This document shows positions 51,359 through 61,435 of a stretch of DNA of 64,000 nucleotides, piece after piece (within the stretch, counting starts at the first letter, position 1; each line of letters starts with the position of its first letter). Location: positions 11,069 through 75,068 of the forward strand of contig JACJYT010000012.1 of NCBI GenBank assembly GCA_020635975.1, given 5' to 3'. Under the pieces are notes generated by a model. It saw nothing but the letters and a program-made list of their open reading frames with translations, was not told the DNA's origin and made no database searches. Source of the stretch: Chitinophagales bacterium. Lineage in GTDB: Bacteria > Bacteroidota > Bacteroidia > Chitinophagales > UBA8649. The translations under genes were made by a program, and so were the position numbers.

Positions 51359-52552
51359 ATGCAACTGTCTAAATTTATTCAAAGAGTTCCCTCTTCTGCA
51401 ACCATTGAAATGGCTCAAAAAGCTCGAGATTTGAAAGCTCAAGGTAAGGATGTTATTAGCTTAACCTTGGGTGAGCCAGATTTTGACACCCCAGAGCATA
51501 TCAAAGAAGCGGCTAGACTTGCAATGGAAGCTGGAGATACTAAGTATACACCTGTTCCTGGCTCTTTGGCTTTACGCAAAGCAATTGTAGATAAGTTTAA
51601 AAGAGATAATGATTTGGATTTTAGTGTAGATCAAATCGTAGTTTCTTGCGGCGCGAAACAAACCATTGCCAATATTGCACTCTGTGTACTAAATGAAGGC
51701 GATGAAGTGATTTTACCAGCGCCATTTTGGGTTAGTTATGAAGGAATTGCAGATATGTGTGGAGCAAAAAGTATTATTCTAAAATCTACCATAGAAACCG
51801 ATTTTAAAATCTTACCTAAGGATTTGAGCGCAGTACTGAACGAGAAAAGTAAACTCTTGATATTTAGTTCACCATGCAATCCAAGTGGTTCTAGATTTTC
51901 TAAATCTGAATTGGAGGCTTTAGCGGAAGTAATTCAAGAATATCCTAATTTGATTGTAGTGAGCGATGAAATCTATGAATACATTAATTTCACCGAAGAA
52001 AGACATTTTAGTATTGGTAGTATCGATTCTATTAAAGATAGGGTAGTAACTGTAAATGGTATGAGTAAGGGTTTTGCTATGACAGGTTGGCGTATTGGCT
52101 ACATGGGGGCTCCTTTATGGTTGGCCAAAGCTTGTACAAAACTACAAGGACAATTTACTTCTGGAGCTTGTTCTATAGCTCAAGCAGCCTCAGCACATGC
52201 CTTAAATAGTTCTCCAGAAGAAACGATCAAAATGAGAGATTCTTTCTTGAAAAGAAGAAATTTGATGCTAGAGCTTTTAGGAGAAATTGATGGATTGAAA
52301 TTGAATGTTCCAGATGGTGCGTTTTACATATTTCCAGATGTAAGCGCGTACTTCGGAAAGTCTTATGAAGGAAAGACCATTACTTGCCCGAATGATTTGG
52401 TGATGTATTTATTAGAGAATGCCTACGTTGCCACTGTGGGTGGAGAATCCTTTGGAGATGATAATGGTTTGCGTATTTCTTATGCCGCTAGTGAAGAAAG
52501 TTTGAGAGAGGCTGCTAAAAGAATTAAAGAAGCTTTAGATAAACTTAAGTAG
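51359..52552 (+). CDS. class I aminotransferase, aspartate aminotransferase-like
   Basis: A 397-residue PLP-dependent enzyme of fold type I, subgroup I-gamma (AspB type). The opening QLSKFIQRVPSSATIEMAQK is typical. The PLP lysine lies in NGMSKGFAMTGWRIGYMG; SSPCNPSGSRFSK holds the conserved Asn, VSDEIYEYINF the Asp and Tyr, and LRISYAASEESLREA the C-terminal substrate arginine. The likely reaction is aspartate plus 2-oxoglutarate to oxaloacetate and glutamate, though related enzymes accept aromatic amino acids or prephenate. It ends before a hairpin (52564-52603). Confidence 0.92.
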   Translation: MQLSKFIQRVPSSATIEMAQKARDLKAQGKDVISLTLGEPDFDTPEHIKEAARLAMEAGDTKYTPVPGSLALRKAIVDKFKRDNDLDFSVDQIVVSCGAKQTIANIALCVLNEGDEVILPAPFWVSYEGIADMCGAKSIILKSTIETDFKILPKDLSAVLNEKSKLLIFSSPCNPSGSRFSKSELEALAEVIQEYPNLIVVSDEIYEYINFTEERHFSIGSIDSIKDRVVTVNGMSKGFAMTGWRIGYMGAPLWLAKACTKLQGQFTSGACSIAQAASAHALNSSPEETIKMRDSFLKRRNLMLELLGEIDGLKLNVPDGAFYIFPDVSAYFGKSYEGKTITCPNDLVMYLLENAYVATVGGESFGDDNGLRISYAASEESLREAAKRIKEALDKLK

Positions 52553-52563
52553 CTATAAAAAAG

Positions 52564-52603
52564 GGAAGACTCTCCATCAAATTGCTTTGATAAAGAGTCT
52601 TCC
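52564..52603. terminator. two-step stem-loop between aminotransferase and HtrA genes
   Basis: Outer arms GGAAGACTCT (52564-52573) and AGAGTCTTCC (52594-52603) enclose inner arms ATCAAA (52576-52581) and TTTGAT (52586-52591) with a TTGC loop. It lies between convergent genes and has no good T-run at once after it; a weaker hairpin CTAGT-GTAAA-ACTAG with T6 nearby follows at 52630-52652. The two together probably end aminotransferase and HtrA transcripts. Confidence 0.65.
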
Positions 52604-52660
52604 TCAACCCTAAAAACCCCATTTTTAGTCTAGTGTAAAACTAGTATATTTTTTATTCTT

Positions 52661-53869
52661 TCAAGAATCTTCTTTCAAATCATCTTGCTTTGTAAGTAAC
52701 TCTCCTTTATTAAACTTATTCTTTAAGGATAAAGTTGCATGAAGTAGCTCTTTTTTTCTAATAAATGACAATTTGATGACATTGCCAGGTCTATACTCTG
52801 CTAACTTCTCTTGAAGCTGGGCAACATTTAGAATATTTTCACCCTCAATGGCTACAATTACATCCTTGGCTTGTAAACCCGCAAGCTCAGCTGCACCATT
52901 TGGCATAAGACTTTGAATTAGAACTCCTTTTGCCTCACTTAATCCTAGTTCATCAGCAATTTCAGCATCTACCGTTTCGATATTAACACCAATAAAAGCT
53001 CGCTGAACGATGCCAAATTCCTTTAAATCTTGAACTACTTTGGCTGCTATATTTGCGGGAATTGCGAAAGAATAGCCCGCAAAACTTCCAGTTGGAGTAG
53101 CAATAGCTGTGTTTATTCCAATTAAATCGCCATTAGGATTAACTAATGCGCCACCCGAATTTCCTGGATTTACTGCGGCATCCGTTTGAATGAAACTCTC
53201 TATAGCTGTATTAGAGCTTCCTTCGTAATTTTCTAACAAATGGATGTTTCTTCCTTTAGCGCTTACAATACCTGCAGTTACCGTAGATGCTAGATTGAAA
53301 GGATTACCAACAGCTAAAACCCATTGTCCAACTTTTACGGAATCGGAATTGGCAAAATTTAAATGAGGTAAATTTTTTGCTTCAATTTTTAACAAGGCCA
53401 AGTCGGTATCCTTATCTCTTCCTATTAGCTCGGCCTTATAACTTTTATTGTTACTTAAGCTGATATTAATTTCATTGGCGTTTTCAATTACATGGTTATT
53501 GGTAATAATGTAACCATCTTCTGATAAAATAACCCCACTTCCACTGCCTTTAGATTCTCTTTGCTGCAAGTTTTTAGGATCGCCAAAGAAATAGCGAAAA
53601 AAATCGTCGCCATAAAATTGCAAAGATTTATCAGTATCTACTTTGTAGCTTGTGTTTACATGAACCACTGCAGGAGTTACTATGCTTGATGCTGCAACAA
53701 AATCTGGACCGCTAAGATTGCCTGTAAAGTTCACCTTCTGAAAACTAACTTGTTCTGTTTTGTCTTCCATAGTAAGACTTTCTTTTGGCGTAAATTTCGA
53801 CCAAGAAATACCAATTATTGCCCCTAAACAGGAGCTTAAAATAAGGAGAAAAAAATTTTTAACTTTCAT
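52661..53869 (-). CDS. HtrA/DegP-type periplasmic serine protease
   Basis: A 402-residue trypsin-like protease for envelope protein quality control. An N-terminal membrane anchor or uncleaved signal (FFLLILSSCLGAIIGISW) is followed by the protease domain (about 55-290) with His in ITNNHVIENA, Asp in RDKDTDLALLKIEA and Ser in DAAVNPGNSGGALVNPNG. A single PDZ domain (about 295-385: RAFIGVNIETVDAEIADELG) follows, so it is of the DegS/HtrA length rather than two-PDZ DegP. The ending is charged and probably flexible. It is convergent with the aminotransferase gene. Confidence 0.93.
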   Translation of the reverse strand: MKVKNFFLLILSSCLGAIIGISWSKFTPKESLTMEDKTEQVSFQKVNFTGNLSGPDFVAASSIVTPAVVHVNTSYKVDTDKSLQFYGDDFFRYFFGDPKNLQQRESKGSGSGVILSEDGYIITNNHVIENANEINISLSNNKSYKAELIGRDKDTDLALLKIEAKNLPHLNFANSDSVKVGQWVLAVGNPFNLASTVTAGIVSAKGRNIHLLENYEGSSNTAIESFIQTDAAVNPGNSGGALVNPNGDLIGINTAIATPTGSFAGYSFAIPANIAAKVVQDLKEFGIVQRAFIGVNIETVDAEIADELGLSEAKGVLIQSLMPNGAAELAGLQAKDVIVAIEGENILNVAQLQEKLAEYRPGNVIKLSFIRKKELLHATLSLKNKFNKGELLTKQDDLKEDS

Positions 53870-53926
53870 CTTTTTAAATTTTAAGCTTTAATAATTAAAC
53901 GAATTCTTTTTACCAAACGGATTTTG

Positions 53927-53934
53927 TAAATTTG
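53927..53934 (+). promoter_or_regulatory. -7 promoter element of dapF
   Basis: TAAATTTG matches TAnnTTTG, 61 bases before the ATG at 53996, in the gap to the divergent HtrA gene. Confidence 0.4.
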
Positions 53935-53995
53935 TAAGTATAAATATAAAAGCCTTTATAGCTCATTTGTTCCCTTATTAACAGCCTTTAACACC

Positions 53996-54760
53996 ATGAA
54001 TATCAAGTTTGCAAAATATCAAGGAGCTGGTAATGATTTTGTTCTAATTGATAATAGACAAAAGCTTTTTCCTGAGGGGAATTCAGTTCTAATTAACAAA
54101 TTATGTGATAGAAGATTTGGTATAGGAGCAGATGGCTTAATCTTGTTGGAGAATAAGGATTCTTATCACTTCTCTATGGTCTATTACAATTCAGATGGAA
54201 GAGAAAGCACCATGTGTGGAAATGGAGGAAGATGCTTAGTTGCTTTTGCTCGTCATCTAGGAATAGAATTTACGGAAGCCAAATTTAGTGCTATTGATGG
54301 CGATCATTATGCCTTTATTGATGAGAATAATTTAGTACACTTGGGCATGATGGATGTAGATTCGATAGAACAAATTAATGAACAAGATTATTTTTTGAAT
54401 ACGGGTTCTCCCCATTATGTAAGAATAGTGGATGAGTTTCCAGATAATTTTGAAGCAGTTGCCAAACAAGTTCGTCACAGTAAACGCTTTGATAAAGAAG
54501 GCGTCAATGTTAATTTTATTAAATTGAATAGTGAGGGCTTAATTATTAGAACTTTTGAGAGGGGAGTGGAAGGAGAAACCTTGGCTTGCGGCACTGGTGC
54601 TGTAGCTGCTGCAATAGTTGCTTCTAGATTTATCCCTTCAAAATCTATAGCTGTAAAAGCTTTAGGGGGTAATTTGCAGGTTAGTTTTGAAAAGCACTTT
54701 CGAAAAGTTGTATTAACAGGACCTGCGGAGTATGTTTTCGAAGGTAGTATAAGCATTTAG
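53996..54760 (+). CDS. dapF: diaminopimelate epimerase
   Basis: DapF interconverts LL- and meso-diaminopimelate for lysine and peptidoglycan synthesis. The 254-residue protein has both catalytic cysteines in their standard motifs: YYNSDGRESTMCGNGGRCLV in the N-terminal half and RTFERGVEGETLACGTGAVA in the C-terminal half, within the usual two mirror-image alpha/beta domains. FAKYQGAGNDFVLIDNRQ is the conserved opening. Length is slightly below the about 270 residues of other members. It is a single gene, with its own promoter and no dap neighbours. Confidence 0.96.
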   Translation: MNIKFAKYQGAGNDFVLIDNRQKLFPEGNSVLINKLCDRRFGIGADGLILLENKDSYHFSMVYYNSDGRESTMCGNGGRCLVAFARHLGIEFTEAKFSAIDGDHYAFIDENNLVHLGMMDVDSIEQINEQDYFLNTGSPHYVRIVDEFPDNFEAVAKQVRHSKRFDKEGVNVNFIKLNSEGLIIRTFERGVEGETLACGTGAVAAAIVASRFIPSKSIAVKALGGNLQVSFEKHFRKVVLTGPAEYVFEGSISI

Positions 54761-54836
54761 AACTCGCTTTACTTTAAAAATGTCAATTTAAAGCTTTTAA
54801 AGGCGGTTTTGAGCTTTTAATTTCAATTAACTTCCT

Positions 54837-54844
54837 TATCTTTG
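54837..54844 (+). promoter_or_regulatory. -7 promoter element of the large adhesin-like gene
   Basis: TATCTTTG matches TAnnTTTG, 48 bases before the ATG at 54893. Confidence 0.5.
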
Positions 54845-54892
54845 TAGAACGCTCAAATTTTATTTGAGTAATTTTTAACCTAAATCAAAACT

Positions 54893-57800
54893 ATGAAAAG
54901 AAATTTACAATGTAATTCATTACGGTTTACGTTCTTTTTAGTTTTTGCCTTTTTTGCAAATCTAATGAACGCCCAAGTAACCTATGTTTCAAGTCCGGTT
55001 TTTAGTGGGGGAAATCCAGGAGGGACTACCTTCGCGGAAACTTCTACTACCGGTTGGACAGTTGTGCCAGGCTTAGCTGGTTCGCTTTCGGCAAATGCTT
55101 GGTCTTCTCCGGTGACTATCCCTTTTGCGTTTGACTTCTACGGAACTCCGGTTACCGATTTTGTAGTCTCTGCGAACGGCTTGCTAACTTTTACCACTTC
55201 TGTGGTAGGTACGCCTCCTAATGCTAATGGTCCTTTACCTGATGCGTCTTTGCCAAATAATACTATCGCCGTTCTTTGGGACGAGTTCACAAGCGCTCCA
55301 CCAACTGGCTCTAACGATTTGGTATATACCCAAACATTTGGTACCGCTCCAAATAGACAATTATGGGTGTATTGGTTTTCTTACGAATATGGAAACCCTT
55401 CTGTGAGCTTCCAATACAATGCGGCTGTCTTAGAAGAAACTACTAATAAGGTTTATGTAGTAGATGTTTATGGAAGTGCAACTCCTAGTCTTACAGCAAC
55501 AGTTGGGGTTCAAAAGGATGCTACAACAGCTGTTATGTTTGGTTCGAATGTATCTCAAAATGGTAATGGAACAACAAATACTGACAATGAATATTATGAG
55601 TTTACTCCGATTTTATTGATTAATGATAATGCTGGGATTCTCTCCATTGATGCTCCAAGTTCACCATTGACCGTAGGTACGCAAAATGTGGACGTTACCT
55701 TGAAAAATTATGGTTTAAATGATTTGGATACGGTTACAATTTATTGGACAGTTAATGGTACTCCACAAACTCCTTATGGTTTTTCTGGTCCCTTAGCTTA
55801 TAACGCAACAACTTCACTCACTATTGGAACTTACAATTTTGTGGCTGGCACTACGGATATTGAAGTGTGGACATCCATGCCAAATAATACAATAGACAAT
55901 GAAAGTTCTAATGATTCCGCAATGGTATCATTATGTACTAGTTTGTCTGGTTTATATACAATTGGAGGAGTAGGTGCAGACTATGCGGATGTATCGGATG
56001 CGATTGCTGCCTTAAATTCTTGTGGCGTTAGTGCTCCTGTTACCTTCAATATTACAGCAGGTACTTATACCGGACCTTATGTACTCAATGAGGTGGTAGG
56101 TGCTAGTGGCGTGAACACGATTACTTTTGATGGTGGTAGTGCTGCTACAACTATTTTAACACATAACAGTGTTGGACAGTATTCTACGATAGAGTTGAAT
56201 GGTGCTGATCACATTATATTTCAAAATTTAACAATAGAAAATACAGGAACTGCAAATGCTTGGGGTATTCATTTTTGGAATCAAGCCGATAGCAATACTG
56301 TAAACAATTGTATTGTTATTATGGATAACACGGTAACTACCACTACTGTAGTTCCTATTATTGCAACGAATAGTACCACAGGTATTAGTTCTACTGGAAA
56401 CAATGCCAACTATACTACTATAAGTAATACTGTAGTTAATGGGGGGTATTATGGCGTAAGGTTCTATGGAAACACTTCTGCTGCTACAGATCAAACGAAC
56501 AATACTATTTTGAACTGTACATTTAACGATGTTTATGCTTACGGTTTATTCATGTATTATCAAGATAATCCTATTGCTATAGGTAATACCGTAAATGGAA
56601 CTAGATCGGCAACGGGCTATGGAATTAACTTTAGTAATAGTCGTCATGGTGAAATTTCTGGAAATACGATTACAGATATGAATACCTACGGTATTTACAT
56701 GTTAACGGTTAATGGTACTGCCCAATCTAATACGGATAGATCTTTAGTTGCTAATAATATGGTAACTGCTATTGGAACGGGTGATGGATTTTATATGACA
56801 AGTTCAACCGATGTGGATGTGTTTTTTAATTCCTTTACAGCAGAAAATGATCAAGCTTTATGGTTATCTACTACCGCAACAACTTATGATATTAGAAATA
56901 ACATTTTTGTTGCATCAGGTAGCTCTCAGGTGGTTGATTTAGATGCAACACCAGCAGCTTCAACTGGAAACTTAAATTACAATATTTATTTCCATTCGGG
57001 TGGTGGCGATTTGGCTATTGTAGGTGCAACTACCTATACTACTTTTGCAGATTGGCAAACTGGTGACCCTACACAAAATGTTAATTCATTAGGTGGTGAT
57101 CCGTCTTTTGTTGGTCCGTCAGATTTACACTTAGTAGGTGTTTTAGCTGATGGTGCTGCAACACCTATTGCTAGCATTACTATGGATATTGATGGGGATG
57201 TGCGTAATGCCGCAACTCCTGATATAGGAGCAGATGAATACACACCACCATCTTGTAGTCCACCAACAGCTTTGTTAGTTACGCCAAGAGCGTTCATTGC
57301 TATTGTAGAGTGGACAGCTTCTGGAGGTAGTACATGGGATATTGAATATGGTCCTTTTGGATTTACTCCTGGTACGGGTACTTTTATTTTGGGAACAACT
57401 TCTAACCCAGACACCTTAACTGGCTTAAATCCAACTACGGATTACGAATTCTATATGAGAGAAAATTGTGGTGCTACTTCAAGTCCTTGGGTTGGCCCAG
57501 TTGCTTTCACAACTACTTGTGCGCCATTCGTTCCCACTTTTGTTGAAAATTTTAGTACTTGGACAACAGCAGCAAGCTTGCCAATGTGTTGGGCAGAATA
57601 TGATGGTGTAGATACAAACAGTATTTTAGGAGCAAGTCCTGCTACAGGCGGAGCTTGGATTTATGATGGTTTTGGAAATAATGCGGCAAGTCCTTACTCA
57701 GTTACTGCTACAACAGGAAGTGCTAGTGTTGAACTTTGGAACCTTGGAGATTCAGATTGGTTAGTAAGTCCAGAAATAGATTTATCTGTTGGTGGTCCTT

Positions 57801-60800
57801 ACCAGTTAGATTATAACTGGGTAATTACTAATTGGAGTACGACTGCTGCTTCACAGATTACAGGGGATGATTATGTTGCTCTTTATGTTACTAACGATGG
57901 TGGTTCTAGTTGGACCTTGTTGGCTACTTATGATTCTTCAACTGTAGTTACTCCTTCTTTATTAGGTGAAACGGCTGTTTTTGATTTGACAGCTTATTCT
58001 GGACAAACAGTACAGTTCGGTTTTTGGGCAAATGAAGGTACGGTAGATGATGCTAGTGATGTTAAATTCTTTATGGATAACTTCCGTGTGCGTCCAATTC
58101 CTACTTGTCCTGAGGTAATTAATGTTGGAGTAGATTTTGTAAGTGCTAATGATGTTGTTCTTAGTTGGACAAATGGTGGTTCTGAAACCGCTTGGTTAGT
58201 AGAATATGGAGCTCCTGGTTTTACTTTAGGAACTGGAACAACGGTATTGGTAGCTTCTAACCCAGGTATGGTATCTGGACTTATGCCAGAAACTTCTTAT
58301 GATTTTTATGTAAGAGCCTTTTGTGCTGCTGGTGATACTAGTTCTTATTCATTCAGTGCAACAGCTACCACGCTTTGCGCTCCTGTAGGTGCTGGCTTAG
58401 AAGACTTTGAAACAGTAGCTGTTGGTGCTTTTGGCGATCTTGGAAACTGCTGGTCTACTAGTCCAACAACAGGCTATAGATGGGAATCTGAAAACTCAAC
58501 TGGTTTAAATGAAAACTCTTTAAATACGGGTCCTTTTTACGATCATACTTTAAATCCAGTTGCAGGTGGTATCTATATGTATACCGAAGCTTCATCTGGG
58601 GCATTAAACGATACGGCTTATTTAAACAGTCCTTTAGTAGATTTGTCTGGAATGACTTATCCTCGTATTTCGTACTGGTATCATATGTATGGTGTAGCTA
58701 TGGGTGATTTGTTATTACAAATCAATGATGGTTCTGGTTGGACTACCTTAAGCACTATCAGTGGACAGCAACAAACAGCGGGTAGCGATGATTGGATTAA
58801 TGTAAAAGTTAACCTTTTCGACTATCTTAACGATACCGTGGCTTTTAGATTTGCGGGCGTTAGAGGTCCTGATTTTGAAAGTGATATGTCTTTAGATGAT
58901 GTAGCTATAGAAGAAGCACCAGCTAATGATGTTGCTGTTGTAGCGATTAGCTCGCCTTCTAGTACATGTGGTATGGAATTAATGCCTATCACAGTTACTA
59001 TAGAAAACTTAGGGGGTGCAGACCAAGTTTATGTTCCTGTAATTGTAGAATTAGCAGGTGCTGTATCTGGTACTTATACTATAGTACTTCCGGCAATTGC
59101 AGCTGGAACAACAGAGACCATAACTTTGGATTCTATCAATACCCTTGCGGGTGGTACCATCTTAGTTAATGCTTTTACTGCTTTAGCAACGGATGAAGTA
59201 ATGTCTAATAATGCTTTTTCTACTATAGTTGAAATCGGCGCTGTTCCTATGAACTTGCCAATGATGGATCAAGCTATTTGTGAAGGTAGTACAGCTCAAT
59301 TCTTGAATTCTTCTCTAAGTGCAGAGGCAAGATGGATTTTAGCAGCTAATGATTCTGTATTATTTGTAGGAGATACATTTAATGTTGCTCCAACGGTATC
59401 TACAGCTTATGAAGTCGAATGGTTTAACTTAGCTACAGAGAATGTTGGTGAAACAACACCTCCAACTGCTGGATTTACTACAAGTACAACTTACTATGGT
59501 TTAAGATTTAATGCAAATTCAGATTTTACCTTGAATAATCTAACCATGTATCCAAATGGAACGGGTAACGTGACTATTGCTCTATACGATGAATCAACGA
59601 ATACCGTAATTGATCAAAGAACGGTTGCTGTTACCGATGGAGGTACTGCTTACTCGCCTTTTGTTGCTGCATTGAACTGGGATATTCCAGCTTCTGCTAA
59701 TCCTTATAGATTAGCTTATTTTGGAAGTTTAGGTATTACTAATTTAGGAAGAAGTACCTCAGGAGCTTCTTTCCCTTATTCTACTTCAAATGGTGAGGTA
59801 GTTATTTATAACTCGGCAACTACTGCCACTACAGGAACTTCAACTACAGCTTATTACTGGTTCTACGATTGGGAAGTAAGTCTTTCTGGTTGTCCAAGTG
59901 AAAGAACAGCGTTTAATGTGAATGTAACTCCTTCAACTTTAGATTCAGTTGATGTAACTGCTTGCGATAGTATGATGATTAATGGTGTTCAAGAAAGCAC
60001 GCCTGGTTATTATACAGAAGTTTTAAGTTCTACTAACACAGGTTGTGATAGTGTAGTTGTTTATAACCTTAGCATTATCAATTCTACAACTTCAAGTAGT
60101 ACCATCGATCTTTGTTTTGGTTCAATTTATACTTTAGTAGATGGAACAACAGTAGATACTGCCGGAACCTACACTGCAGTTATACCAAATGCTATTGGTT
60201 GTGATAGTATCGTTACTGTAACAATTAATGAGTTGTTACCTGCAAATTCAGCTTGGTCTGATAGTTTCTGTGCAGGTTCAGATTATACTTTACCAAGTGG
60301 TGCTGTAGTTTCTTCAGCAGGTATTTACACCGATGTATTACTTGGACAAGCGAGCAACGGATGCGATAGCATTGTAAGTGTTACCTTAACAGAGATTGCT
60401 CCGGTAACAAGTGCGCAAGCTGTGGATGTTTGTAATGGTTCTTCATATACTTTACCAGACGGTATGGTGGTAAGTGACGCAGGGGTGTACACAAGTACAG
60501 TTGCCGCTGCTAATGGATGCGATAGTATCATTACAACTACCGTTTCTCTAGTAAATACTTTCAACGTAGTTCAAAATGTTCAAATTTGTTCTGGTGATAC
60601 CGTATTTGTAGGTTCAAATGCCTATGATTCAACCGGTACTTATGTAGATGTATTAGTTAGCTCAGGTGGATGCGATAGTGTAGTAACTACCAATTTAGTG
60701 GTGTTTACGGCTATAAATGTAACCATTGGTGGTGTTAGTACAGTTTGTGAAAACTTAGGACAAATCAACTTGGATTTAGATCCAATTGGAGGTGTTTTAA

Positions 60801-61213
60801 GTGGTGCTGGTGTAAGCGGAACTAGTTTTGATCCTGCAATAGCTGGTGTTGGTAGTCATTTATTAAGCTATACTTTTACAGATCAAAATGGTTGCTCTGC
60901 AACGGCCTCTTTAAATGTAGATGTAGTAGTTTGTACAGGTATTGATGATTTAGAAGGAATTGAAACTGTTTCTATCTTCCCGAATCCTTACCTAAGCACG
61001 ATCAACATTTTGTTTAACGATGCTAAAGCTGGCGAATTGAATGTGAAATTGTTTGATCTTACAGGCAGAATTCTGTTGGCAGAAAGTTTCAATACTGCAT
61101 TAGGAGTTAATACACTTAAATTGGAAGTCCCTGCTAATATAGCAGCAGGCGTAACCATGATGCAATTAGAAAGAAACGGAGCGGTGTTTAATACTACTCT
61201 AATCAAACAGTAA
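54893..61213 (+). CDS. giant secreted multi-domain adhesin-like protein with T9SS sorting domain
   Basis: A 2106-residue cell-surface protein. Signal peptide 1-28 (ANLMNA-Q). Then a beta domain (about 30-235), a CARDB-like module (about 245-345), a right-handed beta-helix (about 355-780, many I/V-x-N turns, ending NAATPDIGADEYTPP), fibronectin type III (about 787-875), a MAM-like jelly roll (about 876-1067), a second FN3 (1068-1161) and a second MAM-like domain (1162-1340), another CARDB-like module (1341-1450), an Ig-like region, five cysteine-paired repeats (starts about 1689, 1739, 1790, 1844, 1897; each ends GCDS[IV]), and a type A T9SS tail (about 2025-2106, starting VSIFPNP). No catalytic motif is seen; adhesion or matrix binding is inferred. 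Codon use looks uniform across the gene. Confidence 0.9.
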   Translation: MKRNLQCNSLRFTFFLVFAFFANLMNAQVTYVSSPVFSGGNPGGTTFAETSTTGWTVVPGLAGSLSANAWSSPVTIPFAFDFYGTPVTDFVVSANGLLTFTTSVVGTPPNANGPLPDASLPNNTIAVLWDEFTSAPPTGSNDLVYTQTFGTAPNRQLWVYWFSYEYGNPSVSFQYNAAVLEETTNKVYVVDVYGSATPSLTATVGVQKDATTAVMFGSNVSQNGNGTTNTDNEYYEFTPILLINDNAGILSIDAPSSPLTVGTQNVDVTLKNYGLNDLDTVTIYWTVNGTPQTPYGFSGPLAYNATTSLTIGTYNFVAGTTDIEVWTSMPNNTIDNESSNDSAMVSLCTSLSGLYTIGGVGADYADVSDAIAALNSCGVSAPVTFNITAGTYTGPYVLNEVVGASGVNTITFDGGSAATTILTHNSVGQYSTIELNGADHIIFQNLTIENTGTANAWGIHFWNQADSNTVNNCIVIMDNTVTTTTVVPIIATNSTTGISSTGNNANYTTISNTVVNGGYYGVRFYGNTSAATDQTNNTILNCTFNDVYAYGLFMYYQDNPIAIGNTVNGTRSATGYGINFSNSRHGEISGNTITDMNTYGIYMLTVNGTAQSNTDRSLVANNMVTAIGTGDGFYMTSSTDVDVFFNSFTAENDQALWLSTTATTYDIRNNIFVASGSSQVVDLDATPAASTGNLNYNIYFHSGGGDLAIVGATTYTTFADWQTGDPTQNVNSLGGDPSFVGPSDLHLVGVLADGAATPIASITMDIDGDVRNAATPDIGADEYTPPSCSPPTALLVTPRAFIAIVEWTASGGSTWDIEYGPFGFTPGTGTFILGTTSNPDTLTGLNPTTDYEFYMRENCGATSSPWVGPVAFTTTCAPFVPTFVENFSTWTTAASLPMCWAEYDGVDTNSILGASPATGGAWIYDGFGNNAASPYSVTATTGSASVELWNLGDSDWLVSPEIDLSVGGPYQLDYNWVITNWSTTAASQITGDDYVALYVTNDGGSSWTLLATYDSSTVVTPSLLGETAVFDLTAYSGQTVQFGFWANEGTVDDASDVKFFMDNFRVRPIPTCPEVINVGVDFVSANDVVLSWTNGGSETAWLVEYGAPGFTLGTGTTVLVASNPGMVSGLMPETSYDFYVRAFCAAGDTSSYSFSATATTLCAPVGAGLEDFETVAVGAFGDLGNCWSTSPTTGYRWESENSTGLNENSLNTGPFYDHTLNPVAGGIYMYTEASSGALNDTAYLNSPLVDLSGMTYPRISYWYHMYGVAMGDLLLQINDGSGWTTLSTISGQQQTAGSDDWINVKVNLFDYLNDTVAFRFAGVRGPDFESDMSLDDVAIEEAPANDVAVVAISSPSSTCGMELMPITVTIENLGGADQVYVPVIVELAGAVSGTYTIVLPAIAAGTTETITLDSINTLAGGTILVNAFTALATDEVMSNNAFSTIVEIGAVPMNLPMMDQAICEGSTAQFLNSSLSAEARWILAANDSVLFVGDTFNVAPTVSTAYEVEWFNLATENVGETTPPTAGFTTSTTYYGLRFNANSDFTLNNLTMYPNGTGNVTIALYDESTNTVIDQRTVAVTDGGTAYSPFVAALNWDIPASANPYRLAYFGSLGITNLGRSTSGASFPYSTSNGEVVIYNSATTATTGTSTTAYYWFYDWEVSLSGCPSERTAFNVNVTPSTLDSVDVTACDSMMINGVQESTPGYYTEVLSSTNTGCDSVVVYNLSIINSTTSSSTIDLCFGSIYTLVDGTTVDTAGTYTAVIPNAIGCDSIVTVTINELLPANSAWSDSFCAGSDYTLPSGAVVSSAGIYTDVLLGQASNGCDSIVSVTLTEIAPVTSAQAVDVCNGSSYTLPDGMVVSDAGVYTSTVAAANGCDSIITTTVSLVNTFNVVQNVQICSGDTVFVGSNAYDSTGTYVDVLVSSGGCDSVVTTNLVVFTAINVTIGGVSTVCENLGQINLDLDPIGGVLSGAGVSGTSFDPAIAGVGSHLLSYTFTDQNGCSATASLNVDVVVCTGIDDLEGIETVSIFPNPYLSTINILFNDAKAGELNVKLFDLTGRILLAESFNTALGVNTLKLEVPANIAAGVTMMQLERNGAVFNTTLIKQ

Positions 61214-61435
61214 ATTTTTAAATTTCTAATACTAAGAAAGGGCTTCATAATCTATGGAGCCCTTTTTTAATTTTTATAGTTTAAGCCCTTCTATAATGTT
61301 CTTCTTGAATTGAGGGGAATAGTATTGATTGTCAATGAATTATATTTTTTGATGTATACCTAAAAAATATTCATTAATATTTATTAAAAATTACATTTTA
61401 GAAACAATATCTTTATGTAGAATAAACCAAATTTT
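61214..61435. other. intergenic region between the two giant genes
   Basis: Contains a strong terminator (61237-61268) and a near-consensus -7 box TATCTTTA (61408-61415) ahead of the second gene, so the two large genes are separate transcripts. No small gene is apparent. Confidence 0.6.
61237..61268 (+). terminator. intrinsic terminator of the giant adhesin-like gene
   Basis: Arms AAAGGGCTTCAT and ATGGAGCCCTTT (one G-T pair) around a five-base loop, then T-run continuing to 61268. It lies 23 bases after the stop codon. Confidence 0.88.

Noticed and set aside
54475..54756. 93-codon minus-strand frame inside dapF
   Set aside because: Antisense shadow of a highly conserved gene.
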